Positions 26,229-34,196 of a stretch of 43,418 bases of DNA are shown piece after piece. A program made the translations under genes and the position numbers. The notes beneath the pieces were generated by a model, which saw only the letters and a list, made by a program, of their open reading frames with translations, had not been told where the DNA came from and did no database searches. Each line of letters starts with the position of its first letter. Positions within the stretch are counted from its first letter, which is position 1. This stretch comes from Balneolales bacterium. Its GTDB lineage: Bacteria; Bacteroidota; Rhodothermia; Balneolales; Natronogracilivirgulaceae. The stretch is taken from the NCBI GenBank assembly GCA_007132975.1, contig SLNO01000039.1, positions 1 through 43,418 of the forward strand, in the 5' to 3' direction.

Positions 26229-26513
26229 ATGATCCGTTCTTTTGCAGACAGGCACACAAAAGAGATTTTCCACAGAAAAAGGAGTCGTTATCTGCCTCCG
26301 GAAATTCATGTCAGGGCAAAAATAAAGTTGCTGCTGATTGATACAGCATCTTCACTTGATGATTTAAGGATTCCACCCGGCAATCGCCTTGAACCATTGA
26401 GAGGCTTACGCGCTGGTCAATGGAGCATCAGAATTAACCAGCAATGGAGGATTTGTTTTGAGTGGAAGGACGGCGATGCCTGGAATGTTGAAATCATAGA
26501 TTATCACAGGTAA
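26229..26513 (+). CDS. higB: HigB-type toxin (RelE/ParE superfamily)
   Basis: 94 aa. The sequence matches HigB host-inhibition toxins: 'MIRSFADRHTKEIF', a basic helix ('HRKRSRYLPPEIHVRAKIKL'), 'LRIPPGNRLEPLRG', and the C-terminal strands 'GQWSIRINQQWRICFEWKDG' and 'VEIIDYH'. HigB is a ribosome-dependent mRNA interferase kept inactive by HigA. As in typical hig modules, the toxin gene comes first; only three bases separate it from the antitoxin gene. Length and conserved Arg/Tyr/His positions are normal, so the toxin is probably intact. Confidence 0.92.
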   Translation: MIRSFADRHTKEIFHRKRSRYLPPEIHVRAKIKLLLIDTASSLDDLRIPPGNRLEPLRGLRAGQWSIRINQQWRICFEWKDGDAWNVEIIDYHR

Positions 26514-26516
26514 ATT

Positions 26517-26858
26517 ATGACATCTGTTAGAAGTAAAGCATTTATCCCGCCAATACATCCGGGCAAGATTCTCGTCGAGGAGTTCCTCGAGCCGCTGGGT
26601 ATTTCCCAAAGGGCCTTTGCAAGGCAGATTGACGTCCCACCCAACAGGATCAATGAGATTATACGTGGGAAACGCGCCATATCCGGAGATACGGCAATCC
26701 GCTTCTCTCTTGCACTGGGAACCAGCCCCGAGATGTGGCTGCGATTGCAGTACCGCTATGAACTGGAAAAGGCGCAGGATGAAGCTGATCCGGCATTAGC
26801 GGAAAAGATCCGGCCACTGACCCTCCGGGGTGAGCTGCAAGACAACGCTTCCGGGTAA
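26517..26858 (+). CDS. higA: HigA-type antitoxin (HTH)
   Basis: 113 aa. The family signature 'PPIHPGKILVEEFLEPLGIS' opens the protein, followed by the helix-turn-helix 'QRAFARQIDVPPNRINEIIR' and 'SGDTAIRFSLALGTSPEMWL'. HigA neutralises HigB by direct binding and represses the shared promoter through its HTH. The start codon follows the HigB stop after three bases, so expression is coupled. The acidic C-terminal extension ('EKAQDEADPALAEK') is normal for the group. The gene ends 23 bp from the end of the convergent radical SAM gene. Confidence 0.93.
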   Translation: MTSVRSKAFIPPIHPGKILVEEFLEPLGISQRAFARQIDVPPNRINEIIRGKRAISGDTAIRFSLALGTSPEMWLRLQYRYELEKAQDEADPALAEKIRPLTLRGELQDNASG

Positions 26859-26881
26859 CAGCGCTGCACCCGCCCCACCGG

Positions 26882-28372
26882 TCATCTCCGCAGCCATCGT
26901 TGCCCCTGGATATCCAGGTTTGTCAGCCCCAGCCCCCTGGCATGATCCACCACCTGGCGGTACTCCTCACCCGTGATCCTGCGCGCGATCTTCGGATGAT
27001 CGAACGCCTGGTGGTACGGGTTGTATTGCGCCATGATGTTGACATAGGTGTCTTTCGGCAGGTTCTCCGCCACCCAGTCCAGGATCTCTACCGAGCCGCC
27101 CACCTCGTTGGGCATCACCAAGTGCCGTATCATCAGCCCGCGCTGCATCACACCGTTCCTGTTGGGTTTGGCCACCCCCACCTGGCGGTGCATCTCCAGG
27201 ATCGCCTCTTTGGTGAGTTCCGGATAATCGTCGGTGCCGGCGGTCAGCTCTGCCGAGATGTCACTGTCATAGAACTTGAAATCGGGCAGGTAGATATCCA
27301 CCACCCCGTCCAGCAGCGCCAGGATCTCCATCCGCTCCCATCCGCAGGTGTTGTAGACCACCGGCACCCGCAGCCCCTGCGCCGAAGCCATGTTCAGCGC
27401 CCTCAGGATAAACGCGGATTTGTGCGTCGGTGTCACAAAATTGATGTTGTGGCACCCGAGCCGCTGCAGCTGCAGCATCATGCCGGCCATCTCCTCCACC
27501 CCGCGCTCGTGCCCGCGCCCCAGATGGCTGATCTCATAGTTCTGGCAGAAGACACAGCGCAGGCTGCAGTGCGTCAGAAAGATGGTGCCCGACCCCCCGC
27601 GCCCGACCAGCGGACGCTCTTCGCCGAAATGCGGCATCGCCGACGAGATGAACAGCTTGTTGCCCGGCGACTGGCAGAACCCCGTCTGCCCGCGATGACG
27701 GTTTGCCCCGCACTCCCTCGGACACAGCCGGCAGCGGCTCATCATGTCCCACAAGGCATCGGCCCGCCTGGCAAGCTCGCCGGACTCCTGCAGCTCCACA
27801 TACCCCGGCACGAAATCACGGTCGAAAAGCCGCGTGCCATCCGCGCCGGAACTGCTCCGGGACGTGCTGCGAATCGCCCCGGACCCGCTCTCACCAAAAG
27901 CCATACTGGTCGCAAGGTTCCCGAAAACCATGGCCGTAAGTCCGGCCTGGCAGCAGAAGCGGGCGGTCTGTCCCAGGAAGCACCGCCGGCTCATGTTCCG
28001 GGTGGATGGGGTCTCTCGCTCATGCAGCGGCCTCAGATTTCGGGTGGATGGGCTCTCATGCTCCTGCATCGGCCTCAGGTTTCGGGTGGATGGGCTCTCA
28101 TGCTCCTGCATCGGCCGCAGATTTCCGGTGGATGCGGTCTCATGCTCCTGCATCGGCCGCAGATTTCCGGTGGATGCGGTCTCATGCTCCTGCATCGGCC
28201 GCAGATTTCCGGTGGATGCGGTCTCTCGCTCATGGAGTGGCTGCGAGTTTTCGGTGGATGTGGTCCCAGGCCATTGCACCCCGGACTGATTGCTGTTGGA
28301 TGGGGGCTGGTATCCATCCAGCGCTTGATGTCTGATGGCGGATGGGGATGTGGAATTTCGTTTCTTTGTCAT
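26882..28372 (-). CDS. PflX-like radical SAM protein with repeat-extended N-terminus and internal twin-arginine motif
   Basis: 496 aa from the ATG at 28372, whose first bases overlap the stop of the upstream gene (ATGA coupling). The radical SAM cluster site is Cys269-x3-Cys273-x2-Cys276 in 'THCSLRCVFCQNYE'. An N-terminal Cys motif ('CRLCPRECG', then 'GQTGFC') is typical of PflX/COG1313 proteins. The family resembles glycyl-radical activating enzymes, but its substrate is unknown. Residues ~47-126 are a six-unit 14-residue repeat ('STGNLRPMQEHE'). Directly after comes M127 'SRRCFLGQTARFCCQAG', which looks like a twin-arginine signal. An alternative start at M127 (27994) would place that signal at the N-terminus but has no SD. 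Which start is used is open. Confidence 0.88.
   Translation of the reverse strand: MTKKRNSTSPSAIRHQALDGYQPPSNSNQSGVQWPGTTSTENSQPLHERETASTGNLRPMQEHETASTGNLRPMQEHETASTGNLRPMQEHESPSTRNLRPMQEHESPSTRNLRPLHERETPSTRNMSRRCFLGQTARFCCQAGLTAMVFGNLATSMAFGESGSGAIRSTSRSSSGADGTRLFDRDFVPGYVELQESGELARRADALWDMMSRCRLCPRECGANRHRGQTGFCQSPGNKLFISSAMPHFGEERPLVGRGGSGTIFLTHCSLRCVFCQNYEISHLGRGHERGVEEMAGMMLQLQRLGCHNINFVTPTHKSAFILRALNMASAQGLRVPVVYNTCGWERMEILALLDGVVDIYLPDFKFYDSDISAELTAGTDDYPELTKEAILEMHRQVGVAKPNRNGVMQRGLMIRHLVMPNEVGGSVEILDWVAENLPKDTYVNIMAQYNPYHQAFDHPKIARRITGEEYRQVVDHARGLGLTNLDIQGQRWLRR
28001..28270. repeat. 42-bp tandem array (six units plus a partial) in the 5' part of the radical SAM gene
   Basis: Units begin at 28001, 28043, 28085, 28127, 28169 and 28211 on the plus strand, each starting GGTGGATG, and a seventh partial unit starts at 28253. 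The inner four units share 'TCTCATGCTCCTGCAT', while the two outer full units share a different version ('TCTCTCGCTCATG'). That is what expansion from within would give. The period is 14 codons with no stops in the gene's frame. Confidence 0.92.
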
Positions 28373-30789
28373 GGCAATATCTCTTTATGCCGCCCTTCGG
28401 GTTCGGCGGCGATGATCAGGAAACTGGAAAGTTTGAGCAGGGCTACGGTAAGGCAGGTTCCGGTCACGCCCATGACGGGTAAAAGCACTACGCCGCCGGC
28501 GACACCCCCCATCCATCCACCCAGTAAATCGGATGCGTAAAGCATTCCGCCCGTCCGGCTCACCCCTTTCCGGCCGCGGAGAAGCAGACTGTTCGCAAGC
28601 GGGTATTGCATGCCGACCAGCATGCCGGCAATCAGGCTCAGCACCAGGAACAGCACGCGGAAGAGATCGAAGGCCAGCGGGCTTTCGAGGAGCGGGTGGA
28701 CCATCAGGAAGAGCAGCGGCAACACGAGGGTGAAGCTGATGATAGTGGCCTCCACGGTCAGGAACCAGCGCTTTTCGTCAGCCATATGCAGGAGCATCCT
28801 GTTGATGAGCAAGGCGCCGGCCGCCGCGCCCGCCATGAAACAGGCGACCAGCATTCCGATCCAAGAAAACACGTTGCCGAAAGTGACCTGGAACATGAAG
28901 ATGACGATCAGGCTGAAGATCATGCCGGCAAATCCTGTGGTGAAAATGGCGAACGGCACGCCTACACCGCCGCCTCTCCTGCGACGCAGGTTCAACAGCA
29001 TCACCAGCACGGTGAACAGCGCCAGGCCGGGAAAGACTGTGGACAGGCCGGCATCCTCAAAGCGGTTGTAGATCCGTCCGAATTCTGGTGCGTACAGGGA
29101 GTTCCAATGCGTGATATGGTGAAAGAGCCCGACGGGATTGAAATCGCGGTTCATGTTGCGCGAGGCGCCGCTTATGAAGTCACGGAACCACTGGCGCCAG
29201 CCATCGTGCAGTTTTTTTTCAATGTGCCAGGGCACCACGCCATCGGCCTGGATCTGCCGCTCCTCCATGCGGCCCACCATGCGGTCAAGGTCCAGGTCGG
29301 TCACATCGCGGACCTGGGATGCCAGGAAAAGGTTGTGGTGCTCGCCCGGGATTGCCCGGACGTGCGTGAAGACATCATCCAGCGTATGAAAAATGGTGCT
29401 GTTGAGGTTTCTGAGCTCATCGCTCAGGAAGGTGAGCGATCCCGGCACGGTGAGCACAAGGATACCGCCGTCGTTGAGCCGCCTGTGCGCCAGAGTGAAG
29501 AACTCACGCGTGAAAAAACGGTTGGCCTGCAGGTTGGAGGGCTCCCTGACCCCGACAAAAATGATGTCGTACGTCTGGGGCGATGTGGCCAGCAGCAGCC
29601 GGCCGTCGCTGTATCGCACCCGCACCCGCTCATCGCCCAGCTCCGATTCGGTCATGGGCGTGGGGAAGGCGCGGATCACCTCCAGGAACGCAGGATCGTG
29701 CTCGGCGTAGGTCACGTGCCGCACGGACGGATGCTTGAGCACCTCGTCGATCATGCCGCCCGCCCCGCCGCGCAGGATCAGCACCTCACGCGGATCCGGA
29801 TGGGCCAGCATGGGCAGATGCACGAACTCCTCCACAAACAGCATGTCCGGCACCGGCGTAATGATCTCGGGAATGCCGTCCAGAAAGAACAGAAACTGCC
29901 CCTGGTTCTCCAGAACAGTGATATTGCTGTAGGGTGAGTTCTGATAGTGGACCACATTGTGCCCGCCCCACTGCAGGTCTATGGATTTCTGGTGGATGCG
30001 GCCGGCCTGCCCGCCCAGCAGCGCAACGCCGGTTATGACGGCCAGCACGCCTGCCACCCAGCGCATGGGTGATGCCGGCCTAGCCGTTGGGGCAATCCGC
30101 TCCGTTACTTCCTTGCCAGCTGGATGTTCGGAGCTTGCCTCCCTCCGTTCTCCGGATCGCATGCGGGTACCCGGTCCCAGCATCCAAGCGCATGCGAGCA
30201 TGTTCACGAACGCCGTGCCAATCACCACCTCGAAGCTGTTCAGCAGCGGAATAAGCACGAACGTGCCGGCCACCCCGCCTGTGATAGTGCCCACGGTCTC
30301 ATCCACATACACCCGGCCGGCAACCGTGCCTCCTCCGGAGCCTTTGCGTCTGCCCCTGTTCCTTGTCTCAGGCTCCCCGTACACGTCATATATACTGCAG
30401 CTGAACGTGAACAATGCTCCATGCAGCACGCTGACGGGCAAAAGCACCAGCAGCGAGGTGTAGAACATGGGCATCAGCCCCACATGCTCGCCGATCGACA
30501 CGCCCAGCGCCACCTTGATCATGCGCGCCGCAAAAACAGCGGCGATCAGCGCCACGGAAAACAGGATGGTGATCAGGACAAAGGCCTCCAGCTTCTTCGA
30601 GGTGCGGTCTATCAGACGTCCCGGCCAGAGGCAACCGACCGCCTCCAGCAGCAGCCAGTTGGCCAGAATGATGCCGATGCTCAGTTCGTTGCCTGCAAAA
30701 ACGATAAGCAGTTCCCTGAGCAGGAAGATCTCTGCGATCAACCCGCTGAAGCCCATCACGATAACGGCTATGCGAACACGTCTGCGCAT
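28369..30789 (-). CDS. Membrane-integrated spermidine-synthase-like protein
   Basis: 806 aa from the ATG at 30789; GTG at 30837 is an alternative and neither has an SD. The N-terminal third (~6-215) has six or so membrane helices of the MFS-like type fused to spermidine synthases ('VIVMGFSGLIAEIFLLREL'). The middle (~270-520) is an aminopropyltransferase/methyltransferase Rossmann domain: 'YSNITVLENQGQFLFFLDG', 'EVLILRGGAGGMIDEVLKH', 'TYAEHDPAFLEVIRAF', 'RVRYSDGRLLLATSPQTYDI'. The C-terminal part (~575-806) adds more helices. Such proteins bind SAM-like donors, but polyamine synthesis has rarely been shown. Variable Gly/Arg/Ser-rich inserts lie at ~140-157 and ~204-240. The stop overlaps the start of the radical SAM gene, so the two are translationally coupled. 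Confidence 0.88.
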   Translation of the reverse strand: MRRRVRIAVIVMGFSGLIAEIFLLRELLIVFAGNELSIGIILANWLLLEAVGCLWPGRLIDRTSKKLEAFVLITILFSVALIAAVFAARMIKVALGVSIGEHVGLMPMFYTSLLVLLPVSVLHGALFTFSCSIYDVYGEPETRNRGRRKGSGGGTVAGRVYVDETVGTITGGVAGTFVLIPLLNSFEVVIGTAFVNMLACAWMLGPGTRMRSGERREASSEHPAGKEVTERIAPTARPASPMRWVAGVLAVITGVALLGGQAGRIHQKSIDLQWGGHNVVHYQNSPYSNITVLENQGQFLFFLDGIPEIITPVPDMLFVEEFVHLPMLAHPDPREVLILRGGAGGMIDEVLKHPSVRHVTYAEHDPAFLEVIRAFPTPMTESELGDERVRVRYSDGRLLLATSPQTYDIIFVGVREPSNLQANRFFTREFFTLAHRRLNDGGILVLTVPGSLTFLSDELRNLNSTIFHTLDDVFTHVRAIPGEHHNLFLASQVRDVTDLDLDRMVGRMEERQIQADGVVPWHIEKKLHDGWRQWFRDFISGASRNMNRDFNPVGLFHHITHWNSLYAPEFGRIYNRFEDAGLSTVFPGLALFTVLVMLLNLRRRRGGGVGVPFAIFTTGFAGMIFSLIVIFMFQVTFGNVFSWIGMLVACFMAGAAAGALLINRMLLHMADEKRWFLTVEATIISFTLVLPLLFLMVHPLLESPLAFDLFRVLFLVLSLIAGMLVGMQYPLANSLLLRGRKGVSRTGGMLYASDLLGGWMGGVAGGVVLLPVMGVTGTCLTVALLKLSSFLIIAAEPEGRHKEILP

Positions 30790-31152
30790 ATCGGGGAGGT
30801 GTACAGGGCCGGCCTCCCGGTCGCACCGGAAAACCACGGTGGCGGCGGCTGCCGGGACCCGTTATGGCCGGCGTTTTGAAATACTGGCGTCCGGCTTTGG
30901 CGCTGCCCGGGGGGAGCGGCGGTAAATATCGATTATAATACATCCAAATTATCCGATTTTCGGAGATTTCCAAGTGATTTTTGGCGGGTGGCATTCGCGG
31001 TCGGCAGCAGCGTTTGCCGATGGCTGACTCATAAGGAACTGCCGTCAATGAATGCCGCATGCATCCGCTTCGTCCTTCAACAAGTTCCATATTTCTTATA
31101 TCTTGCCCGCAACCCTTGAGGCATATTGCCGTAATGCCATGGATATACCCAT
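30790..31152. other. Divergent intergenic region with small inverted repeat
   Basis: About 363 bp between divergent genes. A TATAAT sequence at 30934-30939 reads similarly on both strands (TATTATAATC on the minus). Close by, TCCGATTTTCGGA at 30952-30964 is an inverted repeat with five-base arms and a three-base centre. Both could belong to a promoter/operator serving one or both genes. An open minus-strand frame covers the region but is only an antisense continuation in another frame with no family features. Confidence 0.4.
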
Positions 31153-33387
31153 ATGAACCTCCTGGAAACACACACCCGTCCTGCTTCAATGATTTCAAAG
31201 AGCAGCGCTCATTCCGCCGCTTGCATCCGGCTGTCCCTGGCCCTGTTGCTGTTGACAACGTTTTCGTGTGATTCGATTTCGGCAATGCAGACAGGGGGAT
31301 CGCAGCGGCACCCCGACCGGCCGCACATCACCGTGACGCCGAGTCTGCTGGAGGATGGCGGGGTTTCGCTAAGCGGACAGGTGCTGGTCGACCGGCAACC
31401 TTCCGGAACGCCCTGGGCTTTTGACCTGGACGACTCCGATTGGCAAAGGTCGGAAAATATTTGGGTGGGACCGGATGAAATCGACGACAAGACCGTCTGG
31501 TTCCGGTTGCATCTGGATGTTGACCCTGCCCTGTTCGGGCACTCCGTGATGCTGGAGCTGTTCCTGATCGGCGCCGCCGAAATATGGCTCAATGAGGAAC
31601 TTGTCGTGCAGCTTGGAAATCCGGATACCGATCTTCAGACATTTCAAAGCGGACCAGGCAGGCATCGCGCCTTCATCGACCTGGCCGAGACCCGCCATCA
31701 GCTTATCGCCATCCGGTTCATCAACCTGGATGCCCGCACCCGCTCGGTCAACCGGGGCTGGTCCGGTATCACCGCATCTCTGCACCAGACTGAGACCCAC
31801 TTTCTGCAGCTTCTGACCGAGTACCGGTTCATGAGCGGCTCCCAGTGGTTCATCGTTGGCTTCAGCCTGGTTTTCTTCATCATCCACTTCATGCTGTTCC
31901 TCTTCAACCGCAGATTGCGGTTCCATCTCTGGTTTGCAATCATCTGCCTGCTTTTTGCCTATATCGGGTTCAGCGGCCACAACTGGTATTTCTTTGAGGA
32001 TTTCAACACGCTGATCCGACTCCAGAAGACCATGCAGGCATCCATACTGGCCGCCTTCGCCTGTTTTGTGCTGTTCCTTAATGAAATATACCGGATGGAT
32101 GCCAGCCGCTGGTTCAAGGTGCTGCTGCCTGTATTGCTCCTGGCCGGACTGGCGCACATGCTGACCCCGGCATTCGTGATGCCCCTGATGTTCACCATGC
32201 TCGGGCTTATCCTGCTGGTGGTCATCGAGATCCTGCGTATTTCCCTGAAGGCGGTACGACGGCAGCTGGACGGTGCCTGGCTAATCGGAGGAAGCATTTC
32301 TCTTTTCATTCTGATCTTTGTCACCATTGCCGCTTTTGAGATCACCGGTGTTATGGCTCCCGAATTTTCCCGCCTGACCCCCATGCACTTGCCATACATT
32401 GCATTTGCCTTTGCACTTATTGCCATGTCGGTATTTCAGTCGCGACATGTCTCACGCATCAACCTAAAGCTGGAAGACCAGCTCAAAGAGGTCAGGAGCC
32501 TGTCGGAAAAAAACCTGGCCCACGAACGGTCACTGCGTGAGTCCGAAGTCCGCCGCGTGCGCCTGGAGACGGAGTATCGCCGGACTTCAGCCGAACTGGA
32601 AAAGGCACGCAAACTCCAGCTGTCACTGCTCCCGGATCGGTTCCCACCACTGCATGGATACGATGTTCACGCCGGAATGCGCACCGCAAAGGAGGTTGGG
32701 GGCGATTACTACGATGTGGTCCCGACCCCGCAGGGCGGACAGCTTTGGGCCATTGGCGATGCCACCGGTCACGGCACCGACGCTGGCTTCGTGGCAGCAA
32801 TGACCAAGACGCTGTTTCACAATCTTGCCGGAGACATGGCAGCTGGCGGCAGCATACCCCTGAATAACAGTACCTTGCCGGAAGCCAGCGCGTCCCCGGA
32901 AAGCAACGTTGCAACGGGCAGCGGCTTGCAGCTGGACGACCTCCTGCGCGAAATGTCCCGCCGGCTCCGCGAGATCGGCCTTCGCCGCCACTACATGTGC
33001 TTCGGACTGCTCAATATTGAAAACGGCCGGGTGTCCTGGTGCTCGGCCGGCATCCCCCCGGTCCTGATCGTCCGAAAATCCATGAAGGTGGAAACATTGG
33101 AATCCAAGGGCATGCCGCTGGGCAGCGTGGATGATTACCCGTATCAACTGATGCACGCCGAACTTCGGTCCGGAGATATGCTGCTGGCCTTCACGGACGG
33201 CATCCTCGAGCAGCGCAATCCCGAGGGTGAGGAGTTCGGCATGGACCGGCTGGACGAGGAGCTTAAAAAAATGAACGGCAAACCACCACGGCAGATAATT
33301 GCCCGGCTTTTCGACCTGGTGGATGGATGGAGGGGTGAGCATCCGGTGATGGATGACATATCATGCGTCTGTGTCAGGAAAAAATAA
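31153..33387 (+). CDS. 7TM sensor-linked SpoIIE/RsbU-type PP2C phosphatase
   Basis: 744 aa (ATG at 31189 is an alternative that gives a shorter signal region). After an N-terminal hydrophobic segment comes a periplasmic beta-rich domain (~60-210, 'DDKTVWFRLHLDVDPALFG', 'IGAAEIWLNEELV'), as in 7TMR-DISM receptors. Seven membrane helices (~225-430) and a coiled coil (~435-500, 'LEDQLKEVRSLSEKNLAHER') follow. The PP2C/SpoIIE domain has 'VGGDYYDV' from Val514, 'IGDATGHGTDAGF', 'AFTDGILEQRN' at ~678 and a terminal 'MDDISCVCVRKK'. A Ser/Pro/Ala-rich insert lies at ~559-592. It probably turns an external signal into dephosphorylation of an anti-anti-sigma factor, but no partner genes are adjacent. 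Confidence 0.92.
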   Translation: MNLLETHTRPASMISKSSAHSAACIRLSLALLLLTTFSCDSISAMQTGGSQRHPDRPHITVTPSLLEDGGVSLSGQVLVDRQPSGTPWAFDLDDSDWQRSENIWVGPDEIDDKTVWFRLHLDVDPALFGHSVMLELFLIGAAEIWLNEELVVQLGNPDTDLQTFQSGPGRHRAFIDLAETRHQLIAIRFINLDARTRSVNRGWSGITASLHQTETHFLQLLTEYRFMSGSQWFIVGFSLVFFIIHFMLFLFNRRLRFHLWFAIICLLFAYIGFSGHNWYFFEDFNTLIRLQKTMQASILAAFACFVLFLNEIYRMDASRWFKVLLPVLLLAGLAHMLTPAFVMPLMFTMLGLILLVVIEILRISLKAVRRQLDGAWLIGGSISLFILIFVTIAAFEITGVMAPEFSRLTPMHLPYIAFAFALIAMSVFQSRHVSRINLKLEDQLKEVRSLSEKNLAHERSLRESEVRRVRLETEYRRTSAELEKARKLQLSLLPDRFPPLHGYDVHAGMRTAKEVGGDYYDVVPTPQGGQLWAIGDATGHGTDAGFVAAMTKTLFHNLAGDMAAGGSIPLNNSTLPEASASPESNVATGSGLQLDDLLREMSRRLREIGLRRHYMCFGLLNIENGRVSWCSAGIPPVLIVRKSMKVETLESKGMPLGSVDDYPYQLMHAELRSGDMLLAFTDGILEQRNPEGEEFGMDRLDEELKKMNGKPPRQIIARLFDLVDGWRGEHPVMDDISCVCVRKK

Positions 33388-33436
33388 TGCACAGAAATGG
33401 TCATAGCTATTGTTTTTTTCTACAATTATGATAGAT

Positions 33437-33453
33437 TACACGAGTATCGTGTA
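33437..33453. promoter_or_regulatory. VapBC operator palindrome
   Basis: TACACGAGTATCGTGTA is a perfect inverted repeat with seven-base arms around GTA, ending 26 bp before the VapB start. VapB antitoxins and VapBC complexes bind such palindromes to repress their own promoter. A TATGAT hexamer at 33427-33432 immediately before it could be the -10 box; no matching -35 was found. Confidence 0.7.
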
Positions 33454-33479
33454 CACTATTACACAGCTTATTGCTTAAA

Positions 33480-33698
33480 ATGAAAAACATCACTTTCAAT
33501 GCCGATGAGTCGCTCATACGCAAGGCACGTGAGAAAGCGGCAAAAGAAAACACCACTCTGAACAACCGTTTCAGGGAATGGCTGGAATCCTACGTAGCCA
33601 AAAAGAGTCCCGTTACGGAGTACCGGGAAACAATGAAAAAACTGGGGTACGCCTCGCCCGGCAGAAAGTTTTCCAGGGAGGAGATGAATGAGCGATAG
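33480..33698 (+). CDS. vapB: VapB-like antitoxin
   Basis: 72 aa from the ATG at 33480 (a TTG three codons earlier is possible). The N-terminal 'MKNITFNADESLIRKAREKA' is a ribbon-helix-helix type DNA-binding segment. The remainder ('NRFREWLESYV', 'EYRETMKKLGYASPGRKF') would form the disordered toxin-binding tail. It is short and basic, as expected. The coding end overlaps the VapC start by 11 bp, and a strong SD for VapC (AGGGAGGAG) lies inside this gene. The palindromic operator sits just upstream. Confidence 0.85.
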   Translation: MKNITFNADESLIRKAREKAAKENTTLNNRFREWLESYVAKKSPVTEYRETMKKLGYASPGRKFSREEMNER

Positions 33699-34113
33699 GT
33701 TTTTTCTGGACACCAACATCATCGTTTACTCCTTTGATGAAGGAAATCCATCAAAACAAAAAAGAGCCAGGGAACTGCTCGAAATGGGGTTGAAAAGGCA
33801 CAACGGCTGTATCAGCTACCAGGTGGTCCAGGAATTTGCAAATGTTGCGACGAGGAAATTTGCCGTTCCCATGAGCCACGAAGACTGCCGGTATTTCATA
33901 GAAATGTTTCTAGCCCCGATGTGGGAGGTGTATGCCAGCCGTGAGCTGATGAGCAGCGCCCTTGACATCGCAGAACGATGGCAATTTTCATTTTATGACT
34001 CTCTTATCATAGCTTCGGCACTGGAAGGCTCCTGCGACATTTTGTACTCGGAAGACCTGCAGCACCGGCAGAAAATCTATCAACTCCAGATCATCGATCC
34101 GTTCGCACCATGA
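33688..34113 (+). CDS. vapC: VapC-type PIN domain toxin
   Basis: 141 aa. The PIN-domain acidic set is visible: Asp8 in 'RFFLDTNIIVYSFD', a Glu in 'YQVVQEFANV' at ~48-53, Asp in 'FSFYDSLIIASAL' (~110), and Asp in 'DILYSEDLQH'. These coordinate magnesium for RNA cleavage; VapC toxins cut specific tRNAs or rRNA and are held by VapB. It is translated from a strong SD inside vapB with 6-base spacing. Length is normal and no key residue seems missing, so it is likely an active module. Confidence 0.92.
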   Translation: MSDRFFLDTNIIVYSFDEGNPSKQKRARELLEMGLKRHNGCISYQVVQEFANVATRKFAVPMSHEDCRYFIEMFLAPMWEVYASRELMSSALDIAERWQFSFYDSLIIASALEGSCDILYSEDLQHRQKIYQLQIIDPFAP

Positions 34114-34196
34114 TGAGCCGTTGATCTGGCTCGCATGCTGCCTTCTGAGAAAAAAGCCGGACCGGATTCTTACATCAGTCTGTCTCATTTTGCCAA

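Noticed and set aside
28001..28270. Possible CRISPR array
   Set aside because: The 42-bp units are directly adjacent with no unique spacers, are in frame with a coding sequence, and have no cas genes nearby.
26882..30789. Complete polyamine biosynthesis operon
   Set aside because: Only a spermidine-synthase-like domain is present; there is no decarboxylase, and membrane-fused versions of this domain are not reliable evidence of polyamine synthesis.
30386..31285. Minus-strand open frame of 299 codons spanning the divergent intergenic region
   Set aside because: It overlaps the spermidine-synthase-like gene in another frame and shows no conserved motifs; its length reflects GC-rich composition.
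34118..34140. GAGCC/GGCTC hairpin after vapC
   Set aside because: Five-base stem with an eight-base loop and no following T run; too weak to call a terminator.
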